Assembly: GCF_000176855.2 (NCBI RefSeq)
Contig: NC_015138.1
Coordinates: 1,426,001 to 1,490,000, forward strand
Source of the DNA: Paracidovorax avenae ATCC 19860
Lineage (GTDB): Bacteria > Pseudomonadota > Gammaproteobacteria > Burkholderiales > Burkholderiaceae_C
DNA length: 64,000 bases
Direction: 5' to 3'
Every line of letters begins with the position of its first letter. Position 1 is the first letter of the stretch. The notes under the pieces are model-generated. The model did no database searches. It had not been told where the DNA came from and saw only the letters and a program-made list of their open reading frames with translations. A program made the translations under genes and the position numbers. Below are positions 1 to 13,624 of the stretch, in pieces.

Positions 1-471
1 CAGCTGCTGCGCGATGCGCCCGGCTGCCGGTTCGAGCAGCTCGTGGACCTCTGCGGCATCGACTACTCCACCTATGGCGACGTGGGCACGGAAGGTGCGC
101 GTTACGCCGTGGTGTCGCACCTGCTGTCCGTCAGTCTCAACCAGCGCGTGCGCGTGAAGGTGTTCTGCCCTGACGACGACTTCCCCGTGGTGGCGTCGGT
201 GTCCAGCATCTGGAACTCCGCCAACTGGTACGAGCGCGAAGCCTTCGATCTCTACGGCATCGTGTTCGACGGCCATGACGACCTGCGCCGCATCCTGACC
301 GACTACGGCTTCATCGGCCATCCGTTCCGCAAGGATTTCCCGCTGTCGGGCCACGTCGAGATGCGCTACGACACCGAGGCGCGCCGCGTGGTGTACGAGC
401 CGGTGACGATCGAGCCGCGCGAGATCACGCCCCGCATCATCCGCGAAGAAAAGTATGGAGGCCTGCACTGA
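1..471 (+). CDS. nuoC: NADH-quinone oxidoreductase subunit C, 3' part
   Basis: The reading frame is open from base 1, so the gene begins upstream of the window and only about 156 C-terminal residues are present. The NuoC 30-kDa signature is visible in the segment [17 protein letters not shown] and in the following [19 protein letters not shown], which in the family contacts NuoD and NuoB in the peripheral arm of complex I. The tail EVRY-type region (HVEMRYD) and the C-terminal EEKYG are also typical. nuoD starts 30 nt downstream. An internal GTG at 43 is not the real start because homology continues upstream of it. NuoA and NuoB presumably lie to the left, outside the window. Confidence 0.96.
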   Translation, partial: QLLRDAPGCRFEQLVDLCGIDYSTYGDVGTEGARYAVVSHLLSVSLNQRVRVKVFCPDDDFPVVASVSSIWNSANWYEREAFDLYGIVFDGHDDLRRILTDYGFIGHPFRKDFPLSGHVEMRYDTEARRVVYEPVTIEPREITPRIIREEKYGGLH

Positions 472-501
472 GGCGCTGCTAGCGCATTCAGGCGATCCAC
501 G

Positions 502-1755
502 ATGGCTGAAATCAAGAACTACTCCCTGAACTTTGGTCCGCAGCACCCGGCCGCGCACGGCGTGCTGCGCCTGGTGCTCGAGCTCGACGGCGAAGTCGTC
601 CAGCGCGCCGACCCCCACATCGGCCTGCTGCACCGCGCCACCGAAAAGCTGGCCGAGCACAAGACCTTCATCCAGTCGCTGCCCTACATGGACCGGCTGG
701 ACTACGTCTCGATGATGTGCAACGAGCACGCCTACTGCCTGGCCATCGAGAAGCTGCTGGGCATCGACGTGCCGCTGCGCGCGCAGTACATCCGCGTGAT
801 GTTCTCCGAGATCACGCGCCTGCTGAACCACCTGATGTGGCTGGGATCGCACGGAAACGATTGCGGCAGCTCCACGATCCTGATCTACACGTTCCGCGAG
901 CGTGAGGACCTGTTCGACATGTACGAGGCGGTGTCGGGCGCGCGCATGCACGCGGCCTACTTCCGTCCGGGCGGCGTCTACCGCGACCTGCCCGACAGCA
1001 TGCCGCAGTACCAGGCGAGCAAGGTGCGCAACGCCAAGGCGATCGAGGTGATGAACCAGAACCGCCGCGGCTCGCTGCTGGACTTCATCGACGACTTCAC
1101 GCAGCGCTTCCCCAAGTGCGTGGACGAGTACGAGACGCTGCTGACGGACAACCGCATCTGGAAGCAGCGCACCGTGGACATCGGCATCGTGACGCCGGAG
1201 CGCGCGCTGAACCTCGGCATGACGGGCCCGATGCTGCGCGGCTCGGGCATCGCCTGGGACCTGCGCAAGAAGCAGCCCTACGACGCCTACGACCGCGTGG
1301 AATTCGACATTCCCGTGGGCAAGACGGGCGACTGCTACGACCGCTACCTCGTGCGCGTGCAGGAGATGCGCCAGTCCAACCGCATCATCAAGCAGTGCGT
1401 GGACTGGCTCAAGGCCAACCCCGGCCCCGTCATCACCGACAACCACAAGGTGGCACCGCCGTCGCGCGAGTCGATGAAGTCGAACATGGAAGAGCTGATC
1501 CACCACTTCAAGCTCTTCACCGAAGGCTTCCGCGTGCCCGAGGGCGAAGCCTATGCCGCCGTCGAGCACCCGAAGGGCGAGTTCGGCATCTACCTCGTGA
1601 GCGACGGCGCCAACAAGCCGTACCGGCTCAAGATCCGCGCGCCGGGCTTTGCCCACCTCGCGACCCTCGACGAGATGGCGCGCGGGCACATGATTGCCGA
1701 TGCCGTGGCCATCATTGGCACGATGGATATCGTGTTCGGAGAGATTGACCGATGA
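502..1755 (+). CDS. nuoD: NADH-quinone oxidoreductase subunit D
   Basis: 417 residues, the usual length for a separate 49-kDa NuoD subunit (not a NuoCD fusion). Family motifs are clear: [20 protein letters not shown] at the N-terminus, [30 protein letters not shown] and the C-terminal DIVFGEIDR. NuoD forms part of the quinone-binding pocket with NuoB and NuoH; the conserved histidine and tyrosine that contact quinone lie in the HPAAHG and [10 protein letters not shown] segments. The stop overlaps the nuoE start as ATGA (1752-1755), indicating translational coupling in the operon. Confidence 0.98.
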   Translation: MAEIKNYSLNFGPQHPAAHGVLRLVLELDGEVVQRADPHIGLLHRATEKLAEHKTFIQSLPYMDRLDYVSMMCNEHAYCLAIEKLLGIDVPLRAQYIRVMFSEITRLLNHLMWLGSHGNDCGSSTILIYTFREREDLFDMYEAVSGARMHAAYFRPGGVYRDLPDSMPQYQASKVRNAKAIEVMNQNRRGSLLDFIDDFTQRFPKCVDEYETLLTDNRIWKQRTVDIGIVTPERALNLGMTGPMLRGSGIAWDLRKKQPYDAYDRVEFDIPVGKTGDCYDRYLVRVQEMRQSNRIIKQCVDWLKANPGPVITDNHKVAPPSRESMKSNMEELIHHFKLFTEGFRVPEGEAYAAVEHPKGEFGIYLVSDGANKPYRLKIRAPGFAHLATLDEMARGHMIADAVAIIGTMDIVFGEIDR

Positions 1756-2276
1756 GTACCGAATCGAACCAAGCCGCCGGCTCGCCGGTGACCGAGGCTA
1801 CGCGCGCGCGCTTCGCCCGCGAAGTGGCGAAGTACCCGCCGGAGCAGAAGCAGTCCGCCGTGATGGCCTGCCTGTCCATCGTGCAGCAGGAGCAGGGCTG
1901 GGTCAGCGCCGAGAGCGAGGCCGTGATCGCCGAGGTCCTGGGCATGCCCCAGATCGCCGTGCATGAAGTCACGACCTTCTACAACATGTACAACCAGCAG
2001 CCGCTGGGCAAGTACAAGCTGAACGTCTGCACCAACCTGCCGTGCCAGCTGCGCGACGGCCAGAAGGCGCTGCACCACCTCGAGAAGAAGCTCGGCATCG
2101 CCATGGGCGAGACCACGCCCGACGGCCTGTTCACGCTGCAGCAGTGCGAATGCCTGGGCGCGTGCGCCGATGCGCCCGTGATGCTGGTGAACGACCGCAC
2201 GATGTGCAGCTTCATGGACAACGAGAAGCTCGACCAGCTCGTGGACGGCCTGCGCCAGGCGGAGGGACAGGCATGA
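1752..2276 (+). CDS. nuoE: NADH-quinone oxidoreductase subunit E
   Basis: 174 residues; the 24-kDa thioredoxin-like subunit of the NADH-dehydrogenase module that holds the [2Fe-2S] cluster N1a. The four ligands are present in the normal C-x4-C ... C-x3-C pattern: Cys93 and Cys98 (VCTNLPC) and Cys134 and Cys138 (ECLGAC). The start overlaps the nuoD stop by 4 nt and the gene's own TGA overlaps the nuoF ATG in the same way (2273-2276). Function is with NuoF and NuoG at the cytoplasmic tip of complex I. Confidence 0.98.
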   Translation: MSTESNQAAGSPVTEATRARFAREVAKYPPEQKQSAVMACLSIVQQEQGWVSAESEAVIAEVLGMPQIAVHEVTTFYNMYNQQPLGKYKLNVCTNLPCQLRDGQKALHHLEKKLGIAMGETTPDGLFTLQQCECLGACADAPVMLVNDRTMCSFMDNEKLDQLVDGLRQAEGQA

Positions 2277-3631
2277 CCACCGCAGCACAGATCCTCTCGC
2301 AGTTCCAGGCCACGGGCGTCCAGACCTGCTTCCACGACCGCCACATCGAGCCGCAGATCTACGCGGGCCTCGACGGCACGAACTGGAGCATCAAGGACTA
2401 CGAGGCGCGCGGCGGCTACCAGGCCCTGCGCAAGATCCTCGGCACCGACGGCGGCGAGCCGATGACGCAGGACCAGGTCATCGCCACCGTCAAGGAATCC
2501 GGCCTGCGCGGCCGCGGCGGCGCGGGCTTCCCGACGGGCCTGAAGTGGAGCTTCATGCCCCGCTCGTTCCCGGGGCAGAAGTACCTCGTCTGCAATTCCG
2601 ACGAAGGCGAGCCGGGCACCTGCAAGGACCGCGACATCCTGCAGTTCAACCCGCACATCGTCATCGAGGGCATGATCATCGCGGCCTTCGCGATGGGCAT
2701 CTCGGTGGGCTACAACTACATCCACGGCGAGATCTTCCAGACCTACGAGCGTTTCGAGGAGGCGCTGGAAGAGGCGCGCGCCGCGGGCTACCTGGGCGAC
2801 AACATCCTGGGCAGCAGCTTCAGCTTCCAGTTGCACGCCGCCCATGGCTTCGGCGCCTACATCTGCGGCGAGGAAACCGCGCTGCTCGAGTCGCTGGAGG
2901 GCAAGAAGGGCCAGCCCCGCTTCAAGCCGCCGTTCCCGGCCAGCTTCGGCCTGTACGGCAAGCCCACCACGATCAACAACACCGAGACCTTCGCGGCGGT
3001 GCCCTGGATCATCCGCAACGGCGGCGCGGCCTACCTGGCCTGCGGCAAGCCGAACAACGGCGGCACCAAGATCTTCTCGGTGTCCGGCGACGTGGAGAAG
3101 CCCGGCAACTACGAAGTGCCGCTGGGCACACCGTTCGCCAAGCTGCTGGAGCTCGCCGGTGGCGTGCGCAAGGGCCGCCAGCTCAAGGCCGTGATCCCGG
3201 GTGGCTCGTCCGCCCCGGTGCTGCCCGCGTCCATCATCATGGAATGCACGATGGACTACGACTCCATCGCCAAGGCCGGCTCGATGCTGGGCTCGGGCGC
3301 CGTGATCGTCATGGACGATTCGCGCAGCATGGTCGAGAGCCTGCTGCGCCTGTCGTACTTCTATTCGCACGAGTCCTGCGGCCAGTGCACGCCCTGCCGC
3401 GAGGGCACGGGCTGGATGTGGCGCGTCATCGACCGCATCCAGCACGGCCAGGGCCGCGAAGGCGACCTGGACCTGCTCAATTCGGTGGCGGACAACATCC
3501 AGGGGCGCACCATCTGCGCCCTGGGCGACGCGGCGGCCATGCCGGTGCGCGCCATGATCAAGCACTTCCGTCCGGAATTCGAGGCGCTGATCCGCAACAA
3601 GACGAGCCCCCAGGCTCCGGCCTCCGCCTGA
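2273..3631 (+). CDS. nuoF: NADH-quinone oxidoreductase subunit F
   Basis: 452 residues from the ATG at 2273, chosen because it overlaps the nuoE stop and because a much longer in-frame opening upstream is inside nuoE. Carries the NADH/FMN sites: [13 protein letters not shown], the FMN segment [14 protein letters not shown], and [17 protein letters not shown]. The [4Fe-4S] N3 ligands are Cys369, Cys372 and Cys375 (SCGQCTPC) plus Cys415 (TICALGD). It oxidises NADH and passes electrons through NuoE/NuoG. nuoG follows after 15 nt. Confidence 0.98.
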   Translation: MTTAAQILSQFQATGVQTCFHDRHIEPQIYAGLDGTNWSIKDYEARGGYQALRKILGTDGGEPMTQDQVIATVKESGLRGRGGAGFPTGLKWSFMPRSFPGQKYLVCNSDEGEPGTCKDRDILQFNPHIVIEGMIIAAFAMGISVGYNYIHGEIFQTYERFEEALEEARAAGYLGDNILGSSFSFQLHAAHGFGAYICGEETALLESLEGKKGQPRFKPPFPASFGLYGKPTTINNTETFAAVPWIIRNGGAAYLACGKPNNGGTKIFSVSGDVEKPGNYEVPLGTPFAKLLELAGGVRKGRQLKAVIPGGSSAPVLPASIIMECTMDYDSIAKAGSMLGSGAVIVMDDSRSMVESLLRLSYFYSHESCGQCTPCREGTGWMWRVIDRIQHGQGREGDLDLLNSVADNIQGRTICALGDAAAMPVRAMIKHFRPEFEALIRNKTSPQAPASA

Positions 3632-3646
3632 TCGCGAGAAACGCAT

Positions 3647-5809
3647 ATGGTTGAAATCGAACTCGACGGGAAGAAGGTGGAAGTCGCCGAAGGCTGCATG
3701 GTGATGCATGCGGCCGAGAAGGCGGGCACCTACATCCCTCATTTCTGCTATCACAAGAAGCTCTCCATCGCCGCCAACTGCCGCATGTGCCTGGTGGACG
3801 TGGAGAAGGCTCCCAAGCCGATGCCCGCCTGCGCCACGCCCGTGACGCAGGGCATGATCGTGCGCACCAAGAGCGACAAGGCCATCAAGGCCCAGCAGTC
3901 GGTCATGGAATTCCTGCTGATCAACCACCCGCTGGACTGCCCCATCTGCGACCAGGGCGGCGAGTGCCAGCTGCAGGACCTGGCCGTGGGCTATGGCGGC
4001 TCCTCCTCGCGCTACGAGGAAGAAAAGCGCGTGGTCTTCCACAAGGACGTCGGCCCGCTGATCTCCATGGAGGAGATGAGCCGCTGCATCCACTGCACCC
4101 GCTGCGTGCGTTTCGGCCAGGAAGTGGCCGGCGTGATGGAGCTGGGCATGATCCACCGCGGCGAGCATTCCGAGATCACCACCGTGGTGGGCGATACCGT
4201 GGATTCCGAGCTGTCGGGCAACATGATCGACATCTGCCCCGTGGGCGCGCTCACGAGCAAGCCGTTCCGCTACAGCGCCCGCACCTGGGAGTTGTCGCGC
4301 CGCAAGTCGGTCAGCCCGCACGATTCCACCGGTGCCAACCTGATCGTCCAGGTGAAGAACCACAAGGTCATGCGCGTCGTCCCGTTCGAGAACGAGGACG
4401 TGAACGAGTGCTGGATCGCCGACCGCGACCGCTTCTCGTACGAAGCGCTGAACGGCCCCGACCGCCTCACGAAGCCCATGCTCAAGCAGGGCGGCCAGTG
4501 GAAGGAAGTCGACTGGCAGACGGCCCTCGAATACGTGGCCAACGGCCTGCGCGGCATCCAGTCCGAGCACGGTGCCCAGAGCATCGGCGCGCTGGTCAGC
4601 CCGCACAGCACGCTGGAAGAACTGCACCTCGCCACGCTGCTGGTGCGCGGCCTGGGCAGCGACAACATCGACTACCGCCTGCGCAATGCCGAATTCCCGG
4701 CTTCCGAAGGCGTCCGCTGGCTGGGCATGCCGATCGCGGCGCTGTCCACGCTGCAGTCCGTGCTGGTCGTGGGCTCCAACCTGCGCAAGGAACACCCGCT
4801 GTTCGCGCAGCGCATCCGCCAGGCGGCCCGCAAGGGCTGCGCGGTGAGCGCGCTGAACGCCGTGGCCTACGACTGGGCCATGCCGATGGCGCAATCCATC
4901 GTGGCGCCCGCCGGTGAGTGGGCCGCCGCGCTGGCCGACATCGCCGCCGCCGTGGCCCAGGAGCGTGGCGTGGCCGCGCCCGTGGCCTCCGGCCGTGCGA
5001 CCGATGCGGCACTGGCCGTTGCGCGTTCGCTCGCGTCCGGCGAAGGCCGCGCCGTGCTGCTCGGCAATGCCGCCGCGCACCATGCCCAGGCCTCGTCGCT
5101 GCTGGCGCTGGCCCAGTGGATCGGCGCGCAGACCGGCGCCGTGGTCGGCTACCTGACCGAAGCGGCCAACACCGTTGGCGCGCAGTTCGTGGGCGCACAG
5201 CCCCGCCAGGGCGGGCTCGATGCCGGCCGCATGCTGGCCGGTGGCCTCAAGGCCGCGCTGCTCCTCAATACCGAGCCGGTGCACGACTCCGCTGCCGGTG
5301 CGCGCGCCGCCGAGGCGCTCGCGCAGGCCGAGATGGTCGTGACGCTGAGCCCGTTCAAGACCAACCTGGAATTCAGCGACGTGCTGCTGCCCATCGCCCC
5401 GTTCACCGAAACCTCCGGCAGCTTCGTGAATGCCGAAGGCCGCCTGCAGGGCTTCCACGCCGTGGTCAAGCCGCTGGGCGATGCGCGTCCGGCCTGGAAG
5501 GTGCTGCGCGTGCTCGGCAACCTGCTGGGCGTGCAGGGCATCGGCTTCGAGACCTCGCAGGAGGTGCTGGCCCACGCCGTGGGCGCCACCGGTGCCGAAC
5601 TGCCGACGCACGTGCCGGCCGCCCGCCTGTCCAACACCACGTCCACGGCACCTGCCGTGCCGGCCGCAGCCGGCACGCCGGAGCCCGTGGTCGCTGCCAT
5701 CTACCAGCTCGACAGCCTCGTGCGCCGTGCGCCCTCGCTGCATCTGACGGCCGACGGTCGCCAGGCTGCCGCGGCCGCCCCCGCCGCCGTGGAAGGAGCC
5801 GCAGCATGA
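3647..5809 (+). CDS. nuoG: NADH-quinone oxidoreductase subunit G
   Basis: 720 residues. N-terminal ferredoxin domain with [2Fe-2S] ligands Cys34, Cys45, Cys48 and Cys62; then the His94/Cys98/Cys101/Cys107 [4Fe-4S] site and a second [4Fe-4S] site Cys147/Cys150/Cys153/Cys197. The rest is a molybdopterin-oxidoreductase-like fold that has lost its cofactor. The region where E. coli NuoG binds the extra N7 cluster reads [12 protein letters not shown] (221-232) with no cysteine, so N7 is absent, as in most NuoG outside enterics. The last ~70 residues are Ala/Pro-rich and low in conservation. The stop overlaps the nuoH start by 4 nt. Confidence 0.97.
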   Translation: MVEIELDGKKVEVAEGCMVMHAAEKAGTYIPHFCYHKKLSIAANCRMCLVDVEKAPKPMPACATPVTQGMIVRTKSDKAIKAQQSVMEFLLINHPLDCPICDQGGECQLQDLAVGYGGSSSRYEEEKRVVFHKDVGPLISMEEMSRCIHCTRCVRFGQEVAGVMELGMIHRGEHSEITTVVGDTVDSELSGNMIDICPVGALTSKPFRYSARTWELSRRKSVSPHDSTGANLIVQVKNHKVMRVVPFENEDVNECWIADRDRFSYEALNGPDRLTKPMLKQGGQWKEVDWQTALEYVANGLRGIQSEHGAQSIGALVSPHSTLEELHLATLLVRGLGSDNIDYRLRNAEFPASEGVRWLGMPIAALSTLQSVLVVGSNLRKEHPLFAQRIRQAARKGCAVSALNAVAYDWAMPMAQSIVAPAGEWAAALADIAAAVAQERGVAAPVASGRATDAALAVARSLASGEGRAVLLGNAAAHHAQASSLLALAQWIGAQTGAVVGYLTEAANTVGAQFVGAQPRQGGLDAGRMLAGGLKAALLLNTEPVHDSAAGARAAEALAQAEMVVTLSPFKTNLEFSDVLLPIAPFTETSGSFVNAEGRLQGFHAVVKPLGDARPAWKVLRVLGNLLGVQGIGFETSQEVLAHAVGATGAELPTHVPAARLSNTTSTAPAVPAAAGTPEPVVAAIYQLDSLVRRAPSLHLTADGRQAAAAAPAAVEGAAA

Positions 5810-6882
5810 TCGACGCGCTCTACAACGGCGGGCTGAACCTCGTCGCCCAGTCCTGGTGGACGGGCGCCGTGTGGCCCGTGCTCTGGAACCTGCTCAAGAT
5901 CGTCGCCATCGTGGCGCCGCTCATGGGCGCGGTGGCCTACCTCACGCTCTGGGAGCGCAAGCTGCTGGGCTTCATGCAGGTGCGCCACGGCCCCAACCGC
6001 GTGGGCCCGTTCGGCCTGCTGCAGCCGCTGGCCGACGGCCTGAAGCTGCTCACCAAGGAAATCATCCAGCCCGCGGCGGCCAGCAAGGGCCTGTTCGTGC
6101 TGGGCCCGGTGATGGCCATCATGCCCGCGCTCGCGGCCTGGGTGGCGATCCCCTTCGGCCCCGACGTGGCGCTGGCCAACGTGAACGCCGGCCTGCTGCT
6201 GATCATGGCGATCACCTCGATCGAGGTGTACGGCGTGATCATCGCCGGCTGGGCCTCGAACTCGAAGTACGCCTTCCTGGGTGCGCTGCGCGCATCGGCC
6301 CAGATGGTGAGCTACGAGATCGCCATGGGCTTCTGCTTCCTGGTGGTCATCATGGTCTCGGGCAGCATGAACCTCACGCAGATCGTGCTGAGCCAGGGGC
6401 AGGGCACGATGGCGAACGCCGGCCTGTCGTTCCTGTCGTGGAACTGGCTGCCGCTGCTGCCGATCTTCATCGTCTACCTGATCTCCGGCGTGGCCGAGAC
6501 CAACCGCCACCCGTTCGACGTGGTGGAAGGCGAGGCGGAAATCGTGGCCGGCCACATGGTCGAATACTCGGGCATGGGCTTCGCTATCTTCTTCCTGGCC
6601 GAATACGCCAGCATGTGGCTCGTGTCCATCCTGGGCGTGACCATGTTCCTGGGCGGCTGGCTGTCGCCGGTGGCGGCCCTGGACTTCATCCCGGGCTGGA
6701 TCTGGCTGGGCCTCAAGACCTTCCTCGTGGTGTCCATGTTCATCTGGATCCGCGCGACCTTCCCGCGCTTCCGGTATGACCAGATCATGCGCCTGGGCTG
6801 GAAGATCTTCATTCCGGTCACCCTGGTGTGGCTGCTGATCGTGGGCGCGTGGCTGCTGTCGCCCTGGAACATCTGGAAATAA
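5806..6882 (+). CDS. nuoH: NADH-quinone oxidoreductase subunit H
   Basis: 358 residues from the ATG at 5806, which overlaps the nuoG TGA; the same frame is open far upstream within nuoG but that part is not homologous. Membrane protein with about eight helices, linking the peripheral arm to the membrane arm and forming the entrance of the quinone channel. Recognisable segments are [40 protein letters not shown] (the charged cytoplasmic loop) and the C-terminal [13 protein letters not shown]. nuoI follows after 15 nt. Confidence 0.98.
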   Translation: MIDALYNGGLNLVAQSWWTGAVWPVLWNLLKIVAIVAPLMGAVAYLTLWERKLLGFMQVRHGPNRVGPFGLLQPLADGLKLLTKEIIQPAAASKGLFVLGPVMAIMPALAAWVAIPFGPDVALANVNAGLLLIMAITSIEVYGVIIAGWASNSKYAFLGALRASAQMVSYEIAMGFCFLVVIMVSGSMNLTQIVLSQGQGTMANAGLSFLSWNWLPLLPIFIVYLISGVAETNRHPFDVVEGEAEIVAGHMVEYSGMGFAIFFLAEYASMWLVSILGVTMFLGGWLSPVAALDFIPGWIWLGLKTFLVVSMFIWIRATFPRFRYDQIMRLGWKIFIPVTLVWLLIVGAWLLSPWNIWK

Positions 6883-6897
6883 GCGGGACACGACATC

Positions 6898-7413
6898 ATG
6901 GCTGCTGTTGCTGCTGCTACGACATCTTTTTCCTTCAAGGACTTTTTCAAGAGCTTCATGCTCGTGGAACTGGTCAAGGGCATGGCCCTGACCGGCCGCT
7001 ACGCGTTCCGCCGCAAGGTGACGGTGCAGTTCCCCGAAGAGAAGACTCCGCTGTCGCCGCGCTTCCGCGGGCTGCATGCGCTGCGCCGCTACGAGAACGG
7101 CGAGGAGCGCTGCATCGCCTGCAAGCTCTGCGAGGCGGTCTGCCCGGCGCTCGCGATCACGATCGAGTCGGACGTGCGTGCCGATGGTTCGCGTCGCACG
7201 ACGCGCTACGACATCGACCTCACGAAGTGCATCTTCTGCGGCTTCTGCGAAGAGAGCTGCCCGGTCGATTCGATCGTCGAGACGCAGATCCTGGAATACC
7301 ACGGCGAGAAGCGGGGCGACCTGTACTTCACCAAGGACATGCTCCTGGCGGTCGGCGACCGCTACGAGGCCGAAATCGCCGCCGCCAAGGCGGCCGACGC
7401 CAAGTACCGCTGA
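6898..7413 (+). CDS. nuoI: NADH-quinone oxidoreductase subunit I
   Basis: 171 residues. The ferredoxin-like 23-kDa subunit carrying clusters N6a and N6b. Ligands are Cys72, Cys75, Cys78 (CIACKLC) and Cys82, and Cys111, Cys114, Cys117 (CIFCGFC) and Cys121, each followed by the family Pro. The N-terminus [13 protein letters not shown] is encoded by an unusually plain run of GCT codons compared with the GCC/GCG-rich neighbours, then the amphipathic helix typical of the family ([10 protein letters not shown]). It relays electrons from NuoG to NuoB. Confidence 0.98.
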   Translation: MAAVAAATTSFSFKDFFKSFMLVELVKGMALTGRYAFRRKVTVQFPEEKTPLSPRFRGLHALRRYENGEERCIACKLCEAVCPALAITIESDVRADGSRRTTRYDIDLTKCIFCGFCEESCPVDSIVETQILEYHGEKRGDLYFTKDMLLAVGDRYEAEIAAAKAADAKYR

Positions 7414-7451
7414 CCAGCGGCTCCTGAACCACTTTTCACAAGATCCGATTC

Positions 7452-8120
7452 ATGGACGCCAAGACTGGTTTCTTCTATCTGTTCTCGGTCGTGCTGCTGT
7501 ATGCGGCCTTCCGGGTCATCACCGCGCGCAACCCCGTGCATGCGGTGCTCCACCTGATCCTCGCGTTCTCGCAGGCCGCCGCCATCTGGCTGCTGCTGAA
7601 GGCCGAATTCCTGGCCATCGCGCTCGTGCTGGTGTACCTGGGCGCCGTCATGGTGCTGTTCCTGTTCGTGGTGATGATGCTGGACATCCACATCGACACC
7701 GTGCGGCAGGGCTTCTGGCGGCACTTCCCGCTCGCGGCCTTCATCGGCGCGCTGATCGCGCTCGAAATGGCCGCGGTGCTGATGGGCGGCTTCCGCGGCA
7801 TGGACGAACCCAAGGCCGTGGCGGCCATGGTGGACGCGGCCGGCAACGTGGTGCAGTACTCCAACACCAAGGCGCTGGGCAAGCTGCTCTACACCGAATA
7901 CCTGTACCCGGTGGAAATCGCCGCGGTGATCCTGCTGGTGGCGATGATCGCCGCCATCGCCCTGACCCTGCGCCAGCGCAAGGACACCAAGGTGACCAAG
8001 GTTTCGGAGCAGGTGCGCGTGCGCGCCGCCGACCGCGTCGCGCTGGTGAAGGTCGCCGCGACGCAGAAGCCCGCGGAAGAAGCGGCGGCGCCCGCAGCCG
8101 CCGAGGAGAAGAAGGCATGA
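7452..8120 (+). CDS. nuoJ: NADH-quinone oxidoreductase subunit J
   Basis: 222 residues, about 50 longer than the E. coli protein because of a charged cytoplasmic tail rich in Ala, Lys and Glu (roughly residues 175-222). Five membrane helices precede it; the third contains the family segment [20 protein letters not shown] with the conserved pi-bulge helix implicated in proton coupling. Start ATG at 7452 lies 38 nt after nuoI; the TGA overlaps nuoK (8117-8120). Confidence 0.96.
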   Translation: MDAKTGFFYLFSVVLLYAAFRVITARNPVHAVLHLILAFSQAAAIWLLLKAEFLAIALVLVYLGAVMVLFLFVVMMLDIHIDTVRQGFWRHFPLAAFIGALIALEMAAVLMGGFRGMDEPKAVAAMVDAAGNVVQYSNTKALGKLLYTEYLYPVEIAAVILLVAMIAAIALTLRQRKDTKVTKVSEQVRVRAADRVALVKVAATQKPAEEAAAPAAAEEKKA

Positions 8121-8425
8121 CGTTGACCCTGGGCCATTTCCTGTCGCTGGGCGCGATGCTGTTCGCGCTGTCGGTGATCGGCATCTTCCTGAACCGCAAG
8201 AACCTCATCGTGCTGCTCATGGCCATCGAGCTGATGCTCCTGGCCGTGAACATGAACTTCGTCGCGTTCTCCCACTACCTGGGCGACATGCACGGGCAGG
8301 TGTTCGTGTTCTTCATCCTGACGGTGGCCGCGGCCGAATCCGCCATCGGCCTCGCGATCCTGGTGCTGCTGTTCCGCAACAAGTCCAGCATCGACGCGGA
8401 AGATCTCAACACCCTCAAGGGCTGA
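8117..8425 (+). CDS. nuoK: NADH-quinone oxidoreductase subunit K
   Basis: 102 residues from the ATG overlapping the nuoJ stop; the frame stays open upstream, but the 100-residue length and the N-terminus [20 protein letters not shown] match the family. Three membrane helices with the two conserved glutamates of the proton path in the segments [11 protein letters not shown] (helix 2 start) and [11 protein letters not shown] (helix 3). A homologue of the MrpC antiporter subunit. nuoL starts 28 nt further on. Confidence 0.97.
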   Translation: MTLTLGHFLSLGAMLFALSVIGIFLNRKNLIVLLMAIELMLLAVNMNFVAFSHYLGDMHGQVFVFFILTVAAAESAIGLAILVLLFRNKSSIDAEDLNTLKG

Positions 8426-8453
8426 TCCGCCGGTACTTGCAAGGTCTTCAAGA

Positions 8454-10490
<2,037 letters not shown>

Positions 10491-10503
10491 AGGAACAAGA
10501 AAA

Positions 10504-11979
10504 ATGGGTTTGTTGAGTCTTGCCATCTGGACGCCGATCGCCTTCGGTGCCCTGCTGCTGGCCTTCGGGCGCGACGATCAGGCGCGCGCCGTCCGCTGGA
10601 TCGCGCTGATCGGCTCGCTGATCGGCCTGGCCGTGACGCTGCCGCTCTACGGCAACTTCGACAACGGCACCGCCGCGGCGCAGTTCGTCGAGAAGATCCT
10701 CTGGATCGAGCGCTTCAACGTGCACTACCACCTGGGCCTGGACGGCATCTCGTTCTGGTTCGTGCCGCTGACGGCCTTCATCACGGTGATCGTGGTGATC
10801 GCCTCCTGGGAGTCGATCACCGAGCGCGTGAACCAGTACATGGGCGCGTTCCTGATCCTCTCGGGCCTCATGATCGGCGTGTTCAGCGCCATGGACGGCC
10901 TGCTGTTCTACGTGTTCTTCGAAGCCACGCTGATCCCGATGTACCTCATCATCGGCATCTGGGGCGGCCCGAACAAGATCTACGCGGCGTTCAAGTTCTT
11001 CCTCTACACGCTGCTCGGCTCGCTGCTCATGCTGATCGCGCTGGTGTACCTGTACAACCAGTCCGGCGGCAGCTTCGACATCGCCACCTGGCACCAGCTG
11101 CCGCTGTCGGCCCGCGCCCAGACGCTGCTGTTCTTCGCCTTCTTCGCGGCCTTCGCCGTGAAGGTGCCGATGTGGCCGGTGCACACCTGGCTGCCGGACG
11201 TGCACGTGGAAGCCCCCACGGGCGGCTCCGCCGTGCTGGCGGCCATCATGCTGAAGCTGGGCGCCTACGGCTTCCTGCGCTTCTCGATGCCCATCGCGCC
11301 TGATGCCGCACGCCATTGGGCGTGGCTGATGATCGCGCTGTCGCTGGTGGCGGTGATCTACGTGGGCCTGGTGGCCATGGTGCAGAAGGACATGAAGAAG
11401 CTGGTGGCGTATTCGTCCGTGGCCCACATGGGTTTCGTGACGCTGGGCTTCTTCATCTTCAACGACCTGGGCGTCTCTGGCGGCCTGGTGCAGATGATCG
11501 CCCACGGCTTCGTGTCGGGCGCGATGTTCCTCTCGATCGGCGTGCTGTACGACCGCGTGCATTCGCGGGAGATCGCGGCCTACGGCGGCGTGGTCAACAC
11601 CATGCCCAAGTTCGCGGCGTTCGCGCTGCTGTTCGCGATGGCCAACTGCGGCTTGCCGGGCACGGCCGGCTTCGTGGGCGAGTGGATGGTGATCCTGGGC
11701 GCCGTGAAGGCGAACTTCTGGATCGGTCTGCTGGCCGCCACCGCGCTGATCTTCGGCGCTGCCTACACGCTGTGGATGTTCAAGCGCGTCTATCTCGGCC
11801 CGGTGGGCAACGACAACGTGCGCGGCCTGCTGGACATCAGCGCCCGCGAATTCCTGGTGCTGGGCGTGCTGGCCGTGGCCGTGCTCTACATGGGCCTGTA
11901 TCCGCGCCCCTTCACCGACGTGATGGACGTGTCGGTGGCCGAACTGCTGAAGCACGTGGCGCAGACCAAGCTCCATTGA
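10504..11979 (+). CDS. nuoM: NADH-quinone oxidoreductase subunit M
   Basis: 491 residues, fourteen-helix antiporter-like subunit. Shows LDGISFWFVPLTAF, the conserved glutamate in FFEATLIPMYLIIGIWGG, the conserved lysine in FAVKVPMWPVHTWLPDVHVE and the YSSVAHMGFV helix break. Works with NuoL and NuoN in proton translocation. Upstream there is a weak GAGGAACAAGAAAA ribosome site right after the nuoL stop. nuoN starts 24 nt after its TGA. Confidence 0.98.
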   Translation: MGLLSLAIWTPIAFGALLLAFGRDDQARAVRWIALIGSLIGLAVTLPLYGNFDNGTAAAQFVEKILWIERFNVHYHLGLDGISFWFVPLTAFITVIVVIASWESITERVNQYMGAFLILSGLMIGVFSAMDGLLFYVFFEATLIPMYLIIGIWGGPNKIYAAFKFFLYTLLGSLLMLIALVYLYNQSGGSFDIATWHQLPLSARAQTLLFFAFFAAFAVKVPMWPVHTWLPDVHVEAPTGGSAVLAAIMLKLGAYGFLRFSMPIAPDAARHWAWLMIALSLVAVIYVGLVAMVQKDMKKLVAYSSVAHMGFVTLGFFIFNDLGVSGGLVQMIAHGFVSGAMFLSIGVLYDRVHSREIAAYGGVVNTMPKFAAFALLFAMANCGLPGTAGFVGEWMVILGAVKANFWIGLLAATALIFGAAYTLWMFKRVYLGPVGNDNVRGLLDISAREFLVLGVLAVAVLYMGLYPRPFTDVMDVSVAELLKHVAQTKLH

Positions 11980-12003
11980 ACCGACTGACAACGAGAGACC
12001 GAG

Positions 12004-13497
12004 ATGATTGACAACATCAGCTGGCTGGCGGTGTACCCGGAGATCGTGCTCCTGGTGATGGCCTGCGTGATCGCCCTGGTGGACCTGGGCGTGACGAGCC
12101 CCCGTCGCACCGGCACCTACGTGCTCACCATGCTCACCCTGGCCGTCGTGGCCGTGCTGCAGGGCATGTACGCGAGCAGCGGCAACACGTTCTACGGCTT
12201 CGGCAACATGGTGGTCAGCGACGCCATGGGCAACTGGCTCAAGTGCTTCGCGACCATCGCCGTGATGGTGACGCTGGTCTATGGCCGCCCCTATGCGGCG
12301 GACCGCGGCATGCTGCGCGGCGGCGAGCTGTTCACGCTCTCGATGTTCATGCTGCTGGGCGTGTTCGTCATGGTGTCGGGCAACAACTTCCTGGTGATCT
12401 ACCTGGGCCTCGAACTGCTCACGCTGTCCAGCTACGCGCTGGTGGCACTGCGCCGGGACCACACCACGGCCACCGAAGCCGCCATGAAGTACTTCGTGCT
12501 CGGCGCGATGGCGAGCGGCTTCCTGCTCTACGGCCTCTCGATGCTGTACGGCGCCACCGGTTCGCTCGACATCGGCCAGGTCTTCAAGGCCGTGAACTCG
12601 GGCCAGATCCGCCACCAGGTGCTGGTGTTCGGCCTCGTGTTCGTCGTGGCCGGCCTCGCGTTCAAGATCGGTGCCGTGCCCTTCCACATGTGGATTCCGG
12701 ACGTGTACCAGGGTGCCCCGACCGCAGTGACGGTCATCATCGGCAGCGCGCCCAAGCTCGCGGCGTTCGCGATCATGATCCGCCTGCTGGTGGACGGCCT
12801 GCTGCCGCTGGCCATCGACTGGCAGCAGATGCTGGCCGTGCTGGCGATCGGCTCGCTGCTCGTGGGCAACCTGGCGGCCATCGCGCAGACCAACCTGAAG
12901 CGCATGCTGGCGTACTCGACCATCGCTCAGATGGGCTTCGTGCTGCTGGGCCTGCTGTCGGGCGTCATCAACGGCAACGTCGATGCGAACGCGGTCGAGA
13001 ACGCCTACAGCTCGGCGATGTTCTACATCCTGACCTACGTGCTGACCACGCTGGCGAGCTTCGGCATCATCCTGCTGCTGGCGCGCGAAGGCTTCGAGAG
13101 CGAAGAGATCTCGGACCTGGCCGGCCTGAACCAGCGCAGCCCGCTCTACGCCGGCGTGATGGCCATCTGCCTGTTCTCGCTCGCCGGCATCCCCCCGATG
13201 GTGGGCTTCTACGCCAAGCTGGCCGTGCTGCAGGCCCTGGTGGCTTCCGGCCAGGCCCCGTACATCGCGCTGGCCGTGTTCGCCGTCGTGATGTCGCTGA
13301 TCGGCGCGTTCTACTACCTGCGCGTCGTGAAGGTGATGTACTTCGACGCACCGCTGACGGCCACCAGCGTGTCCGCGCCGCTCGACGTGCGCATGGTGCT
13401 CACCGTGAACGGTGCCCTCGTGCTGGTTCTCGGCCTCGTGCCGGGCGGCCTGATGGCACTGTGCGCAGACGCGGTGGTGCGCGCCCTGGCCACCTGA
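12004..13497 (+). CDS. nuoN: NADH-quinone oxidoreductase subunit N
   Basis: 497 residues; third antiporter-like subunit. Family segments include [17 protein letters not shown] (conserved Glu), [20 protein letters not shown] (conserved Lys), [17 protein letters not shown] and the C-terminal [13 protein letters not shown]. Last complex I gene of the operon. Start ATG has a GAGACCGAG-type ribosome site just upstream. The DUF2818 gene follows after a 127-nt gap, so it may share the transcript. Confidence 0.98.
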   Translation: MIDNISWLAVYPEIVLLVMACVIALVDLGVTSPRRTGTYVLTMLTLAVVAVLQGMYASSGNTFYGFGNMVVSDAMGNWLKCFATIAVMVTLVYGRPYAADRGMLRGGELFTLSMFMLLGVFVMVSGNNFLVIYLGLELLTLSSYALVALRRDHTTATEAAMKYFVLGAMASGFLLYGLSMLYGATGSLDIGQVFKAVNSGQIRHQVLVFGLVFVVAGLAFKIGAVPFHMWIPDVYQGAPTAVTVIIGSAPKLAAFAIMIRLLVDGLLPLAIDWQQMLAVLAIGSLLVGNLAAIAQTNLKRMLAYSTIAQMGFVLLGLLSGVINGNVDANAVENAYSSAMFYILTYVLTTLASFGIILLLAREGFESEEISDLAGLNQRSPLYAGVMAICLFSLAGIPPMVGFYAKLAVLQALVASGQAPYIALAVFAVVMSLIGAFYYLRVVKVMYFDAPLTATSVSAPLDVRMVLTVNGALVLVLGLVPGGLMALCADAVVRALAT

Positions 13498-13624
13498 ACG
13501 ACCGTTCGCGGAGGCCGGCCGCCATTTCCGATTTCCCGCTCCATCGCGCTCCGCCACCATACGGGTGCGGCGGTGCAGAGCGTGGAGGGGCGGCTTCCTT
13601 CCGGACCTGTTGCGATCGCTCCCC

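Noticed and set aside
1979..5743. 1254-codon open frame on the minus strand opposite nuoE-nuoG
   Set aside because: Antisense shadow caused by high GC at third codon positions; His/Arg/Gly/Ala-rich translation without domains, while the plus strand carries intact complex I subunits.
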